Origin: Hyphomicrobiaceae bacterium
GTDB taxonomy: Bacteria > Pseudomonadota > Alphaproteobacteria > Rhizobiales > Hyphomicrobiaceae
Direction of reading: 5' to 3'
Assembly: GCA_021730785.1 (NCBI GenBank)
Contig: JAKFWF010000058.1
Coordinates: forward strand, 57,254 to 121,253
Length of the DNA stretch: 64,000 nt
The position numbers were made by a program, and so were the translations under genes. Below the pieces are notes generated by a model, which saw only the letters and a program-made list of their open reading frames with translations, ran no database searches and was not told the DNA's origin. Shown piece after piece: positions 18,116 to 26,824 of this stretch; the stretch's first letter is position 1, and every line of letters begins with the position of its first letter.

Positions 18116-19168
18116 TCAGCCCCCTCGCCCGCCCCAGATCATCAGCGCCACGCCGACGATGGCGCCGAGCATGGCCGGCAGCAGCGCTGGGTTGAACGGC
18201 GGCAAGGCAATCAGCCCGGCTTCGGCAGCCAGCATTTGCACGCCGAGCGCCGACAGCGGCATGAACGCACTGGTGGCGATGAAGTTTTCCGACCGGATCT
18301 TCAGCACGCAGGAAAAGCTCAGATAGGTCATGGCCGTGAACAGCGCGCCGCCGACCAGGAGCGACAGCAGGAGGGTTGGCCCGTGCAACAGATCGGCCCG
18401 GGTCGGCAGCAGCGGCGTCGCGGGCAGGTGACCGGCCTCGACTGCCGCCATCAACAGCGTCACGGTGACCAGCGCTGCAAGCGCCGTCACCAGCGTCACC
18501 ACGCCCGTCACCTGCACCTTCTCGACCACGGTCTTTGCCGCCCGGTTCCACTTGTGGAATTCGCTCGAAAAGGCGCGGATACCAACGGCAATCGCACAGG
18601 TGGCGGCGCACGCGAACACGGTCGGCTGGTCGGCCGGCGCCACGCCCGACAGCAATGTGCCGACCACCAGTCCGACCAGGCCCGCGCCGAGCCACACCGC
18701 AACACCCGGCCGGCGTCCAAACACCAGCACGCCGATCAGCAGCGTGACGGGAATTGAAAAGCGGATCATCAAACTGCCGTCGGCAGGCGGCACGTAGGTG
18801 AGCAGCAGGGCATAGCCGGCTTCGACCACGATGTTGGCGAGCCCGACCATCCAGCTCGCGGGCGCGCGCATGATGGCCCATGTGTTCGGCCCAAAGCCGG
18901 TGAGGCACAGCAGGGCCGCGGCCGAGATCAGCAGCGAGTACAATACGAACACGATGGCGTTGCTACCCCGCGCCGCGCCGTAGGCATAGGCGAGGCTCAG
19001 GACGCCGATGCACAGAACGTACAGGCCGGCCTCGACCCAGCCGCTGACGCTGCCACCGGCCGCCCGCACTACAACTGTGCCCTGTTCCCTCACCCGTCGT
19101 GTCTCCGCGATCGCACTGTGTCCGGCAGTCCTTGCATCCGGCCGCCCTTTCGTCGAGGCTTTCAACAT
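18116..19168 (-). CDS. DMT-superfamily (EamA-like) permease
   Basis: About 350 residues. Around ten hydrophobic segments, starting with VEAGLYVLCIGVLSLAYAYG, arranged as two similar halves as in EamA/DMT metabolite exporters. The N-terminal 40 residues are polar and poorly defined, so the true start may lie at 19198, 19168 or at an internal GTG. No substrate can be assigned. It does not resemble the two tandem DMT genes at 29-31 kb closely. Confidence 0.75.
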   Translation of the reverse strand: MLKASTKGRPDARTAGHSAIAETRRVREQGTVVVRAAGGSVSGWVEAGLYVLCIGVLSLAYAYGAARGSNAIVFVLYSLLISAAALLCLTGFGPNTWAIMRAPASWMVGLANIVVEAGYALLLTYVPPADGSLMIRFSIPVTLLIGVLVFGRRPGVAVWLGAGLVGLVVGTLLSGVAPADQPTVFACAATCAIAVGIRAFSSEFHKWNRAAKTVVEKVQVTGVVTLVTALAALVTVTLLMAAVEAGHLPATPLLPTRADLLHGPTLLLSLLVGGALFTAMTYLSFSCVLKIRSENFIATSAFMPLSALGVQMLAAEAGLIALPPFNPALLPAMLGAIVGVALMIWGGRGG

Positions 19169-19303
19169 GGCAAAGGCCGGTGCAGCAGATGACCGCAAGA
19201 CGGGGGATGAATGTCCCTCGACCCTGCTAAAGGGCTGCGCCTGTTGAGAACCCGCCCTTCAAGCCCTACGGCATTCACACATCTCGGTTGCGGGAACCCA
19301 CGA

Positions 19304-19343
19304 GCCGAGATTTGGCCGAACAACTGTTCGGCCAAATCTCGGC
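19304..19343. repeat. Perfect 19-bp palindrome
   Basis: Arms 19304-19322 and 19325-19343 are exact reverse complements, separated by two bases (AC). The arm begins GCCGAGATTTGG. There is no T run after it. Confidence 0.85.
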
Positions 19344-19349
19344 CGTTTT

Positions 19350-19489
19350 CGTCACGGCCGCGTAGGCGGCCGTCCACGACAAGCCTCCACCAGCGCGGTG
19401 TTGGTCCCCCAAATGACGCAAGCCTGCGAACGCCGCGACGACTTCCCTTGGCGCCGCTGTCGTGGATGGCCGCCTCCGCGGCCATGACG
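19350..19489. repeat. Inverted 32-base arms of a GTCATGGCCG-type element
   Basis: Arm 19350-19381 (CGTCACGGCCGCG...) and arm 19458-19489 match in opposite orientation at 29 of 32 positions. Each arm itself contains the inverted pair GGCCGC / GCGGCC. This form is familiar from dispersed intergenic palindromes of alphaproteobacteria. The 76 bases between the arms show no gene. Confidence 0.75.
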
Positions 19490-19558
19490 ACAAGGGAGAG
19501 TTGGCAGCAGCAAAAAGGCTCAGGCGATGTTAAGTTGGCGCGTATGGATCGAGACCCT

Positions 19559-19602
19559 GGTCAGGGAGCACGAGGGATGAAATCCCTCGTATCACCCACA
19601 GG
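19559..19602. repeat. Dispersed repeat, copy 1
   Basis: A 44-base block beginning GGTCAGGGAGCACGAGGGAT, nearly identical to 26615-26658. It includes a hairpin GAGGGAT, GAA, ATCCCTC. Confidence 0.8.
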
Positions 19603-19699
19603 CTGATCTGGGTGTGCTACCAGAATTGTCGAGTTTGCATGCCATTCCTTTCATAAGGTGCAGGCATCCGAGTCAAACGAGCAACAGGGAATGGCTGCC

Positions 19700-20716
19700 A
19701 TGTCCGAACACAGCATTTTCAAACTCGGTGACTTCAAGCTGCAGCGCGGCATCACGCTGCCGGGCGCCTTCCTGGCCTACAAGACCTACGGCACGCTCAA
19801 CGCGGCAAAGTCGAACGTCATTCTTTATCCCACGTCCTACGGCGCCCAGCACACCGACACCGAATGGCTGATCGGACCGGGCCGTGTCCTCGACCCATCG
19901 AAGTGGTTCATCGTCATCCCCAACATGTTCGGCAACGGACTGTCGTCGTCACCCTCCACCATGGCCGAGCCGTTCGGGCTCGGGCGCAACCCCGTGTTCA
20001 CCCATTGGGACAACGTGCACGCCCAACGCCGCCTGCTGGCGGAGGTCTTCGGCATCGAGAAACTGGCCCTCGCTTACGGCTGGTCCATGGGCGGACAACA
20101 GGCGCTGCACTGGGGTGCGATCTTTCCCGATGCGGTCCAGCGCATCTGCGCGGTGTGCACCTCGGCGCGCACGTCGGTCCACAACAAGGTGTTCATCGAT
20201 GGCGTGCGCGCGACCCTGACTGCCGATCCGGCCTGGCAGGAGGGACGCTTTGTCGAACGGCCGGTGCGCGGGCTTCGCGCCATGGGCAGGGTTTACGCCG
20301 GCTGGGCCATGAGCCAGGCGTTCTATCGCGAGCGGCTCTATGAAACGATCGGCTTCACGTCGCTCGAGGATTATCTGGTGCGGTCGTGGGAGGGCAATTT
20401 CCTGCGCCGCCACGGCGAAGATCTGCTGTCGATGCTCGCCACCTGGACGCAGTCCGACATCAGCGACAACGCGATTCATCGCGGCGACCTCGACCGGGCA
20501 CTGGCCGCCATCACGGCGCGCGCGATCATCATGCCGTCCGAGACCGATCTCTATTTCACGGCCGACGATGCCCGGGCGGAAACGGCGAAGATGCCGAACG
20601 CCCGGTTCCAGCCGATCGCGTCGATCTGGGGGCATCGCGCCGGCAATCCCACCCAGTACCCACCGGACGAAGCGGTGTTGCGCGCAGCCGTTGCCGAACT
20701 GCTGGCGGATGCGTAG
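19700..20716 (+). CDS. Alpha/beta hydrolase of the homoserine O-acetyltransferase (MetX) family
   Basis: 338 residues. Nucleophile elbow YGWSMGGQQALHW with Ser129; later Asp in PSETDLYFT and His in WGHRAGNP complete the triad. The segment SYGAQHTDTEWLIGPG and FGNGLSSSPS are MetX-like. True MetX proteins carry a longer lid and the GGSMGG elbow, so this is more likely a paralogous acyltransferase or hydrolase of unknown substrate. Start at 19700 is preceded by AGGGA at nine bases; ATG at 19691 is the alternative. Confidence 0.8.
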   Translation: MSEHSIFKLGDFKLQRGITLPGAFLAYKTYGTLNAAKSNVILYPTSYGAQHTDTEWLIGPGRVLDPSKWFIVIPNMFGNGLSSSPSTMAEPFGLGRNPVFTHWDNVHAQRRLLAEVFGIEKLALAYGWSMGGQQALHWGAIFPDAVQRICAVCTSARTSVHNKVFIDGVRATLTADPAWQEGRFVERPVRGLRAMGRVYAGWAMSQAFYRERLYETIGFTSLEDYLVRSWEGNFLRRHGEDLLSMLATWTQSDISDNAIHRGDLDRALAAITARAIIMPSETDLYFTADDARAETAKMPNARFQPIASIWGHRAGNPTQYPPDEAVLRAAVAELLADA

Positions 20717-20736
20717 GTCGGCGCTGTCGGCGGCCC

Positions 20737-21444
20737 TCACGTCGCGTCGTGGAAGATGATGCCGGTCGTATAGCGCGTACCGTTGCGCAGGCGGCTCACG
20801 CCATGGCGCAAGTTCACTCTGTACATGCCCTTTGCGCCCTGGACCGGCCGGTGGTTGACGGCAAAGATCACCGCTTCGCCCTGGGCCAGCGGCACAACCT
20901 CGGCACGCGACTGCATGCGCGGGCGCTGTTCGACCACGACGAACTCGCCGCCGTCGAAATCACGGCCTGGTTGGCTGAGCAGGATCGCCACCTGCAGCGG
21001 AAACACGTTGTCGCCGTAGAGGTCCTGGTGCAGGCAGTTGTAGTCGCCAGCCTCGTACTTCAACAGCAGCGGGGTCGGACGCGTCTGGCCGGCGGCATGG
21101 CAGCGGGCGAGAAATTCGCCGAGCGTGGTCGGATAGGTCTCACCGCTCTTCAAGGCCATGGCCCAGCGGTTGGCGACGGCTGCCAGCGGCGGGTAGAGCG
21201 CTGCTCGCAAGGCGTCGATCAGCGGCGGCAACGGGGCTGCATAATACTTGTATTCGCCGCGCCCGAAGCCGTGACGTGCCATGATGATATGGCTGCGGAA
21301 CACGGCATCTTGCGGATACAGGCCTTGCAGCCGGGCACAGGCGTCCGCATCGAGCAGCGGCCCGGTCGCCGCCACGCCCCGGGCGTCGAGGTCGGCCATG
21401 ATCCGCGGCCAATCGAGGCCGGCGATGCGCGCTTCGAGGCTCAT
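20737..21444 (-). CDS. 2-oxoglutarate/Fe(II)-dependent oxygenase
   Basis: 235 residues. Double-stranded beta-helix core with the iron motif His139-x-Asp141 (CLHQDLYGD), distal His197 in VNHRPV, and Arg208 (MYRVNLRHG) as the 2-oxoglutarate anchor. It resembles the prolyl-4-hydroxylase-like bacterial group (Oxygenase-NA type). Substrate unknown. Its ATG overlaps the stop of the FAA-hydrolase gene upstream (ATGA), so the two are translationally coupled and may act in one pathway, for example on an aromatic or keto acid. Confidence 0.85.
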   Translation of the reverse strand: MSLEARIAGLDWPRIMADLDARGVAATGPLLDADACARLQGLYPQDAVFRSHIIMARHGFGRGEYKYYAAPLPPLIDALRAALYPPLAAVANRWAMALKSGETYPTTLGEFLARCHAAGQTRPTPLLLKYEAGDYNCLHQDLYGDNVFPLQVAILLSQPGRDFDGGEFVVVEQRPRMQSRAEVVPLAQGEAVIFAVNHRPVQGAKGMYRVNLRHGVSRLRNGTRYTTGIIFHDAT

Positions 21445-22460
21445 GCGGCGCCGTGGCGCTCGACCGTCTGTTCGATCGCGCCGAAGATCGAGTGGCCGCG
21501 CGCATCCTTCATCTCGATTCGGATGGTATCGCCGAACTTCAGGAACGGTGTCACCGGCTTGCCGCCGGTTAGGGTCTCGACGGTGCGCAGTTCGGCGATA
21601 CAGGCATAGCCGTCGCCGCCCGCCGCGATCGCCCGGCCAGGTCCGCCGTCGGCGCCCTTGTTCGACACGGTGCCAGCGCCGATGATCGTGCCGGCACCAA
21701 GCGCGCGCGTCTTGGCCGCATGCGCAATCAGCACGCCGAAATCGAAGGTCATGTCGCGGCCCGCATTCGGCCGGCCGAACAGCTGCCGGTTGAGCGTCGA
21801 CAGCAGCGGCAGATGCAGCTTGCCATCGACCCAGGCATCGCCCAGTTCGTCGGGCGTGACGGCGACCGGCGCGAATGCGGTCGACGGTTTGCCCTGGAAA
21901 AAGCCGAAGCCCTTGGCCAGTTCCGGCGGAATGAGGTGGCGCAGCGACACGTCGTTGACCAGCATGACGAGGCGTACCTTCGACAGCGCCTCGGCGCGCG
22001 ATGCGCCCATGGCCACATCGTCGACCACCACCGCCACTTCGCCCTCGAAGTCGATGCCCCAGGCTTCGTCCGCAATGCGGATCGCCTCGCGCGGGCTGAG
22101 AAACGTATCGGAGCCACCCTGGTACATGAGCGGATCGGTCCAGAACGACGCCGGCATCTCGGCGCCGCGCGCCCGGCGCACCAGTTCCACATGATTGACG
22201 TAGGCCGAGGCATCGGCCCACTGATAGGCGCGCGGCAGCGGCGACAGGCAGCCGCGTTCGTGGAAGCGGTCGGCCGGCACGGAGCCGTGGCCGAGCTGCT
22301 CGGCGAGCCCTTCCAGTTTGTGGACCAGGCGGCCCCAGTCATCGAGGGCTGCCTGCAGCGTCGGCGCGATCATCTCGGCCGATACACACCGCGTCAGGTC
22401 GTTCGAGACTATGGCAAGGTAGCCGTCACGGGAGCCGTCTTTGATCGTCGCAAGCTTCAT
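21441..22460 (-). CDS. Fumarylacetoacetate hydrolase family protein
   Basis: 339 residues. The FAH fold is shown by DFEGEVAVVVDDVAMG (metal-binding Asp/Glu), LVNDVSLRHLIPPELAKGFG, FQGKPSTAFAPVAVTP and GTIIGAGTVSNKG. The length and N-terminal domain resemble fumarylacetoacetases of the two-domain type acting late in tyrosine or homogentisate breakdown, but no other gene of that pathway is nearby. Start MKLATIKDGS at 22460; an in-frame ATG 12 bases upstream is possible. Confidence 0.85.
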   Translation of the reverse strand: MKLATIKDGSRDGYLAIVSNDLTRCVSAEMIAPTLQAALDDWGRLVHKLEGLAEQLGHGSVPADRFHERGCLSPLPRAYQWADASAYVNHVELVRRARGAEMPASFWTDPLMYQGGSDTFLSPREAIRIADEAWGIDFEGEVAVVVDDVAMGASRAEALSKVRLVMLVNDVSLRHLIPPELAKGFGFFQGKPSTAFAPVAVTPDELGDAWVDGKLHLPLLSTLNRQLFGRPNAGRDMTFDFGVLIAHAAKTRALGAGTIIGAGTVSNKGADGGPGRAIAAGGDGYACIAELRTVETLTGGKPVTPFLKFGDTIRIEMKDARGHSIFGAIEQTVERHGAA

Positions 22461-22588
22461 GGGATCGCGCACCTTGGCCGTTGTGATTAACGTCGCCCGA
22501 GGCTAGCAGGTGCGCTGCACAAGTAAACGTTCGAATTGCTGTTCGGGGTCACGTTTGTGACGGGCAAATGACGGGCAGCGGAAAGTAC

Positions 22589-23842
22589 TCACTGCACGGG
22601 CGGCAGGCCCGTCGAGGAGACCTTCGATGGCGTGAAACCGGGTGGCGCCGGCTCGCGCAGGTTGACGGCGAGCTTTTGCACTTCGAGGATCGCGAGCGAC
22701 CGGTCGGCGAGGCCGTCGGCGCGCAACCGCACCGGTCCATCGGCGCCGTTGAAGCCGGCCGGACGTGTCAGCGCGGCAGCGGTGTAGCGTGCTCCTGGCG
22801 CGCCCGCGCCAAGCTGCAGGGCGATCATCATCGCATCATGGCTCAACGTCGCAATCCGCGGCGGCGCCGAGCCGAAGGTGCGGCCGAAGCGCTCGGAAAA
22901 CTCCTGCCAGCCGCGCGGCTCGGGCGCCGGAAACCAGCCGCCGACGAAGGTCGCCTCGCGGCCGATGCCTGGATAATCCCAGGCGCCGGTGCCGATCAGC
23001 TTGATGCGGGTGATGTCGATGCCGGCATAGGTGACGAGCGGCCCAAGGCTCGCCAGCGCATCGGGGCCTGCGGGTAAAAACAGCGTGTCGACCGGCTGGC
23101 CGTCTTCATCCGACGCTTTGATGGCATCCACCAGCCGGCGCGCCGGCTCCAGCATGCCGTTCGCCTGTTGGGGATAATTCTCGACGCCCCTGATGCTGCC
23201 ACCACCGGCCGCGACCGCCTGGCGGAAGGTTTCGCCGAGCGAGCGCCCATAGGCGTCGTCCGGCAGCAAGGCGACGAAGTTGCGCCGCCCCTGGGCGAGG
23301 CTGTAGGCGACGATGCGGGCCACGTCCTGGGACGCAAGGAAGCTCATGAGATAGATGCCGCGGCCGGCCACCTGGGGATCGTTGGAAAAAGCAAGGATCG
23401 GCACGTTGGCGCGTGCCGCGACCGGCGCGACCGCCTTGACGGACGCGGCAAACAGCGGACCGAGGATCAGTTCGGCGCCGTCCTTGATCGCTTCTTCCGC
23501 AGCAGCAGTTGCCCCCTCGGGCGTTCCCAGATCGTCCTTGACGAGCAGTTGGACCGACGAAGTGCCGGCATCGAACAGCGCGAGTTCGGCTGCCTGCTTC
23601 ATGCCCTTGGCGATGGCAGCCGTCTGGCCGCCCGCCGACAGTGGCAGCAGGAGTGCGACCTTGGCCATGCGCTCGGTAGCAGCGGTGCGGGCTTCCGAGG
23701 TCCCGGAAGGTACGGCGGCCCCGCGCGTAAGCGGGCTCGCGGTCTGCGACGGCCCGACTGGCGTGCCCGCGCACCCGGCGAGCAGCAGTGCCACACCGAG
23801 CAGGCCGAAGGCTGTGCGGACTGCAATCATACTACCCGTCAT
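22589..23842 (-). CDS. LpoA-like lipoprotein, penicillin-binding-protein activator / periplasmic binding fold
   Basis: 417 residues. Lipoprotein signal with lipobox LLAGC (Cys24), then a type-1 periplasmic-binding fold: VALLLPLSAGGQTAAIAKGM, ILGPLFAASVKAVAPVA, VPILAFSNDP, FVALLPDDAYGRSLGETFRQ. It corresponds to the C-terminal domain of LpoA and to alphaproteobacterial proteins annotated as penicillin-binding protein activators. The divergent rsmI-yraN pair next door repeats the E. coli arrangement of lpoA, rsmI and yraN, which supports the assignment. Start could also be 23830. Confidence 0.82.
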   Translation of the reverse strand: MTGSMIAVRTAFGLLGVALLLAGCAGTPVGPSQTASPLTRGAAVPSGTSEARTAATERMAKVALLLPLSAGGQTAAIAKGMKQAAELALFDAGTSSVQLLVKDDLGTPEGATAAAEEAIKDGAELILGPLFAASVKAVAPVAARANVPILAFSNDPQVAGRGIYLMSFLASQDVARIVAYSLAQGRRNFVALLPDDAYGRSLGETFRQAVAAGGGSIRGVENYPQQANGMLEPARRLVDAIKASDEDGQPVDTLFLPAGPDALASLGPLVTYAGIDITRIKLIGTGAWDYPGIGREATFVGGWFPAPEPRGWQEFSERFGRTFGSAPPRIATLSHDAMMIALQLGAGAPGARYTAAALTRPAGFNGADGPVRLRADGLADRSLAILEVQKLAVNLREPAPPGFTPSKVSSTGLPPVQ

Positions 23843-23980
23843 CGATCTCACACGTTCGACCCGACACGGCATGTGCCGCACGCGACCCTTGCACACCAGC
23901 CCAAATATGCAACAACGGGCAGCAAAACACCTAAACAACCTGGCCCTGCTTCCGCCCCAATTGTTCGGAGTGCGCCGAGA

Positions 23981-24889
<909 letters not shown>

Positions 24890-24891
24890 TC

Positions 24892-25389
24892 ATGCCGCAA
24901 ATTGCGCAGCCGATAGCGGCAACGGGCACGCTGGCACCCGGCACGCTTGCCTGGCCCGCCCACGTGCGGCGCGCATCCGGGCGCACGCCGGGAAGGTCCA
25001 CTTCACCCCGGGCCAACGCTGGGACGCGCGCCGACCAGCGCGGCCGGCACTGGCGCGGCGCTCTCGCCGAAGTCGCCGCCGGCGCATGGCTGATGCTGTG
25101 CGGCTACCGCATTCTCGAACGGCGCCACCGTAGCCGCCAGGGCGAAATCGACCTGATCGCCGTGAAGGGCAGACGGATCGCCTTCGTCGAAGTCAAGTTC
25201 CGCCGCACCCTGGAGGCGGCCGCCGCCGCCATTTCAGGGGTCCAGGAGCGGCGCATCGGCCATGCCGCCGAACGTTGGGTCTGGCAGCACCCGCACTACC
25301 GGGGCCACGAGATCGGGCTCGATGCGGTTCTGGTGGTGCCCGGTTGCTGGCCGCGCCATGCCGAGAATGCGCTGCAGGCGGGCGGCTGA
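24892..25389 (+). CDS. UPF0102 (YraN-like) nuclease-fold protein
   Basis: 165 residues. The YraN core runs from about residue 52 (GRHWRGALAEVAAGAWL) and carries the restriction-nuclease-like motif GEIDLIAVKG...FVEVKFR with the Asp, Glu and Lys of a PD-(D/E)XK site. Typical members are about 120 residues; this one has a 50-residue Ala/Arg-rich leader. ATG is two bases after the rsmI stop, with a GTG six bases earlier as alternative. If translation began inside the leader the protein would have normal size. Biochemical role unknown. Confidence 0.85.
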   Translation: MPQIAQPIAATGTLAPGTLAWPAHVRRASGRTPGRSTSPRANAGTRADQRGRHWRGALAEVAAGAWLMLCGYRILERRHRSRQGEIDLIAVKGRRIAFVEVKFRRTLEAAAAAISGVQERRIGHAAERWVWQHPHYRGHEIGLDAVLVVPGCWPRHAENALQAGG

Positions 25390-25410
25390 GTGTGCTAGGC
25401 GCTGGCGCGC

Positions 25411-25528
25411 GCAGGGCTCCCGCCCTGCACCCGGTCGAGGGGACCCGTCCCCGCGAACTCCCCGGTTGACTTGAAGTCGGCTCTCGCGTTGCTGGCGGCC
25501 GGCGCCGCGTAGCGGCGTCGCCAGCAAC
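25411..25528. repeat. Cluster of three hairpins before gshB
   Basis: GCAGGG/CCCTGC (25411-25416 with 25423-25428), GGGGA/TCCCC (25439-25443 with 25448-25452) and GTTGCTGGCG/CGCCAGCAAC (25488-25497 with 25519-25528). No T run follows. The first two look like a dispersed intergenic repeat; the third lies in the gshB leader. Confidence 0.55.
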
Positions 25529-25546
25529 AACCAGAAAGAGCAAAGT

Positions 25547-26485
25547 ATGAAAATTGCCTGCCAGATGGACCCGATCGAGCGCATCGACATCGCGGGCGAC
25601 TCGACCTTTGCCATGCTGCTCGAGGCCGAGGCCCGCGGCCACGAGATTTTCTACTACACACCAGACCGTCTCGCCCTCGATGGAGCTACATTGACGGCAA
25701 CCGGCGCAACGCTGCGCGTGCGCGACAAGGCGGGCGATCACTTCGCGCTGTCAGATCCCCGCACGCTCGATCTGGCGACGATGGACGTCGTCCTGCTGCG
25801 CCAGGATCCGCCCTTCGACATGGGCTACATCACGACGACCCACCTGCTGGAGCGCATTCATCCCAAGACTCTGGTGGTCAACGATCCGGCCCACGTGCGC
25901 AATGCGCCGGAAAAAATCTGGGTGCTCGACTTCCAGGACCTGATGCCGCCGACCATGGTCGCGCGCAGCCTGGCCGACATCCGCACGTTTCGCGACCGGC
26001 ACCAGGACATCATCGTCAAGCCGCTCTACGGCAATGGCGGCGCCGGCGTGTTCCGCATCCAGGCGGGCGACAACAATCTGGCGTCCCTGATCGAGATGTT
26101 CCATGCGATCAATCGCGAGCCGGTCATGCTCCAGCAATACCGACCCGAGGTGCGCGGCGGGGACAAGCGCATCATTCTGGTCGATGGCGAGGTGGCAGGT
26201 GCCATCAACCGCGTGCCGTCGGAGGGCGAAACCCGCTCCAATATGCACGTCGGCGGCAAGCCGGTGCCAACCGATCTGACGCCACGGGATCGCGAAATCT
26301 GCGCCCGGCTCGGCCCCGCACTGAAGCGCCGCGGCCTCCTCTTCACCGGCATCGACGTGATCGGCCCCTACCTGACCGAGATCAACGTGACGTCGCCGAC
26401 CGGCATCCGCCAGGTCAAGGCGTTCGGCGGCGCCGACATCGCCGCCCTGATCTGGGATGCCATCGAACGGCGGCGCGGCGCTTGA
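25547..26485 (+). CDS. gshB: Glutathione synthetase
   Basis: 312 residues, ATP-grasp ligase joining gamma-glutamylcysteine and glycine. Typical landmarks: [20 protein letters not shown] at the start, [41 protein letters not shown], and [18 protein letters not shown] text near the end ([15 protein letters not shown]). A short AG-rich site (AGAAAGAG) precedes the ATG. Likely its own transcript, after the hairpin cluster. Confidence 0.96.
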   Translation: MKIACQMDPIERIDIAGDSTFAMLLEAEARGHEIFYYTPDRLALDGATLTATGATLRVRDKAGDHFALSDPRTLDLATMDVVLLRQDPPFDMGYITTTHLLERIHPKTLVVNDPAHVRNAPEKIWVLDFQDLMPPTMVARSLADIRTFRDRHQDIIVKPLYGNGGAGVFRIQAGDNNLASLIEMFHAINREPVMLQQYRPEVRGGDKRIILVDGEVAGAINRVPSEGETRSNMHVGGKPVPTDLTPRDREICARLGPALKRRGLLFTGIDVIGPYLTEINVTSPTGIRQVKAFGGADIAALIWDAIERRRGA

Positions 26486-26690
26486 TCCTAATTCCGACAG
26501 TTGAGCACCCGTCGCTGAAGACAAGGGCGCTGCCTCTTGACCCCGCCAAAGGCCTGGAGACTTTGGAAACCCACTGTCTTTTGAGCCGCTGAGGGGTCCA
26601 GGGCCTCAGGCCTTGGTCAGGGAGCACGAGGGATTAAATCCCGCGTATCACCCGCAGCATTGCCTGCGCCCGCCGCATGATCGGATTGTT
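26486..26690. repeat. Dispersed repeat, copy 2, between gshB and tRNA-Gly
   Basis: The stretch opens with TTGACCCCGCCAAAGG at about 26538 and GGGTCCAGGGCC near 26595. It ends with a 44-base block (26615-26658) nearly identical to 19559-19602, where the hairpin arm has one mismatch. The block ends 33 bases from the 3' end of tRNA-Gly. No coding sequence is seen. Confidence 0.7.
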
Positions 26691-26765
26691 TGGAGCGGGC
26701 GAACGGATTTGAACCGTCGACCCTCACGTTGGCAACGTGATGCTCTACCCCTGAGCTACGCCCGC
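26691..26765 (-). tRNA. tRNA-Gly, anticodon GCC
   Basis: On the minus strand the sequence starts GCGGGCGTAGCTCAGGGGTA and ends GTTCGCCCGCTCCA. The acceptor stem GCGGGCG/CGCCCGC, D arm, anticodon loop TTGCCAA (anticodon GCC) and T arm with GGTTCAAATCC are all present. CCA is encoded. 75 bases in total. Confidence 0.97.
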
Positions 26766-26824
26766 CTCCAGGGAAAGCGGTATGACTGAAATGACCGCGC
26801 ATTGCAAGGGGGTGGCTGCCCGGC

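Larger units (their letters stand above)
19217..19699. repeat. Intergenic repeat nest
   Basis: A gene-free stretch made of several palindromes. It opens at 19217 with TCGACCCTGCTAAAGG, similar to TTGACCCCGCCAAAGG at about 26538, and closes at 19559-19602 with a block almost identical to 26615-26658. Between these lie a perfect 40-base palindrome (19304-19343) and a pair of 32-base inverted arms (19350-19381 and 19458-19489). In the copy near 26.6 kb the two end blocks are only about 75 bases apart, so the palindromic material looks inserted. Confidence 0.7.

Noticed and set aside
19700..20716. True homoserine O-acetyltransferase (metX)
   Set aside because: The elbow is GWSMGG rather than GGSMGG and no methionine-pathway partner is nearby, so only family membership is claimed.
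20737..22221. A 494-residue minus-strand frame that could be a fused protein
   Set aside because: Only its last 235 residues are a real oxygenase; the first part is the shadow of the FAA-hydrolase gene in another frame.
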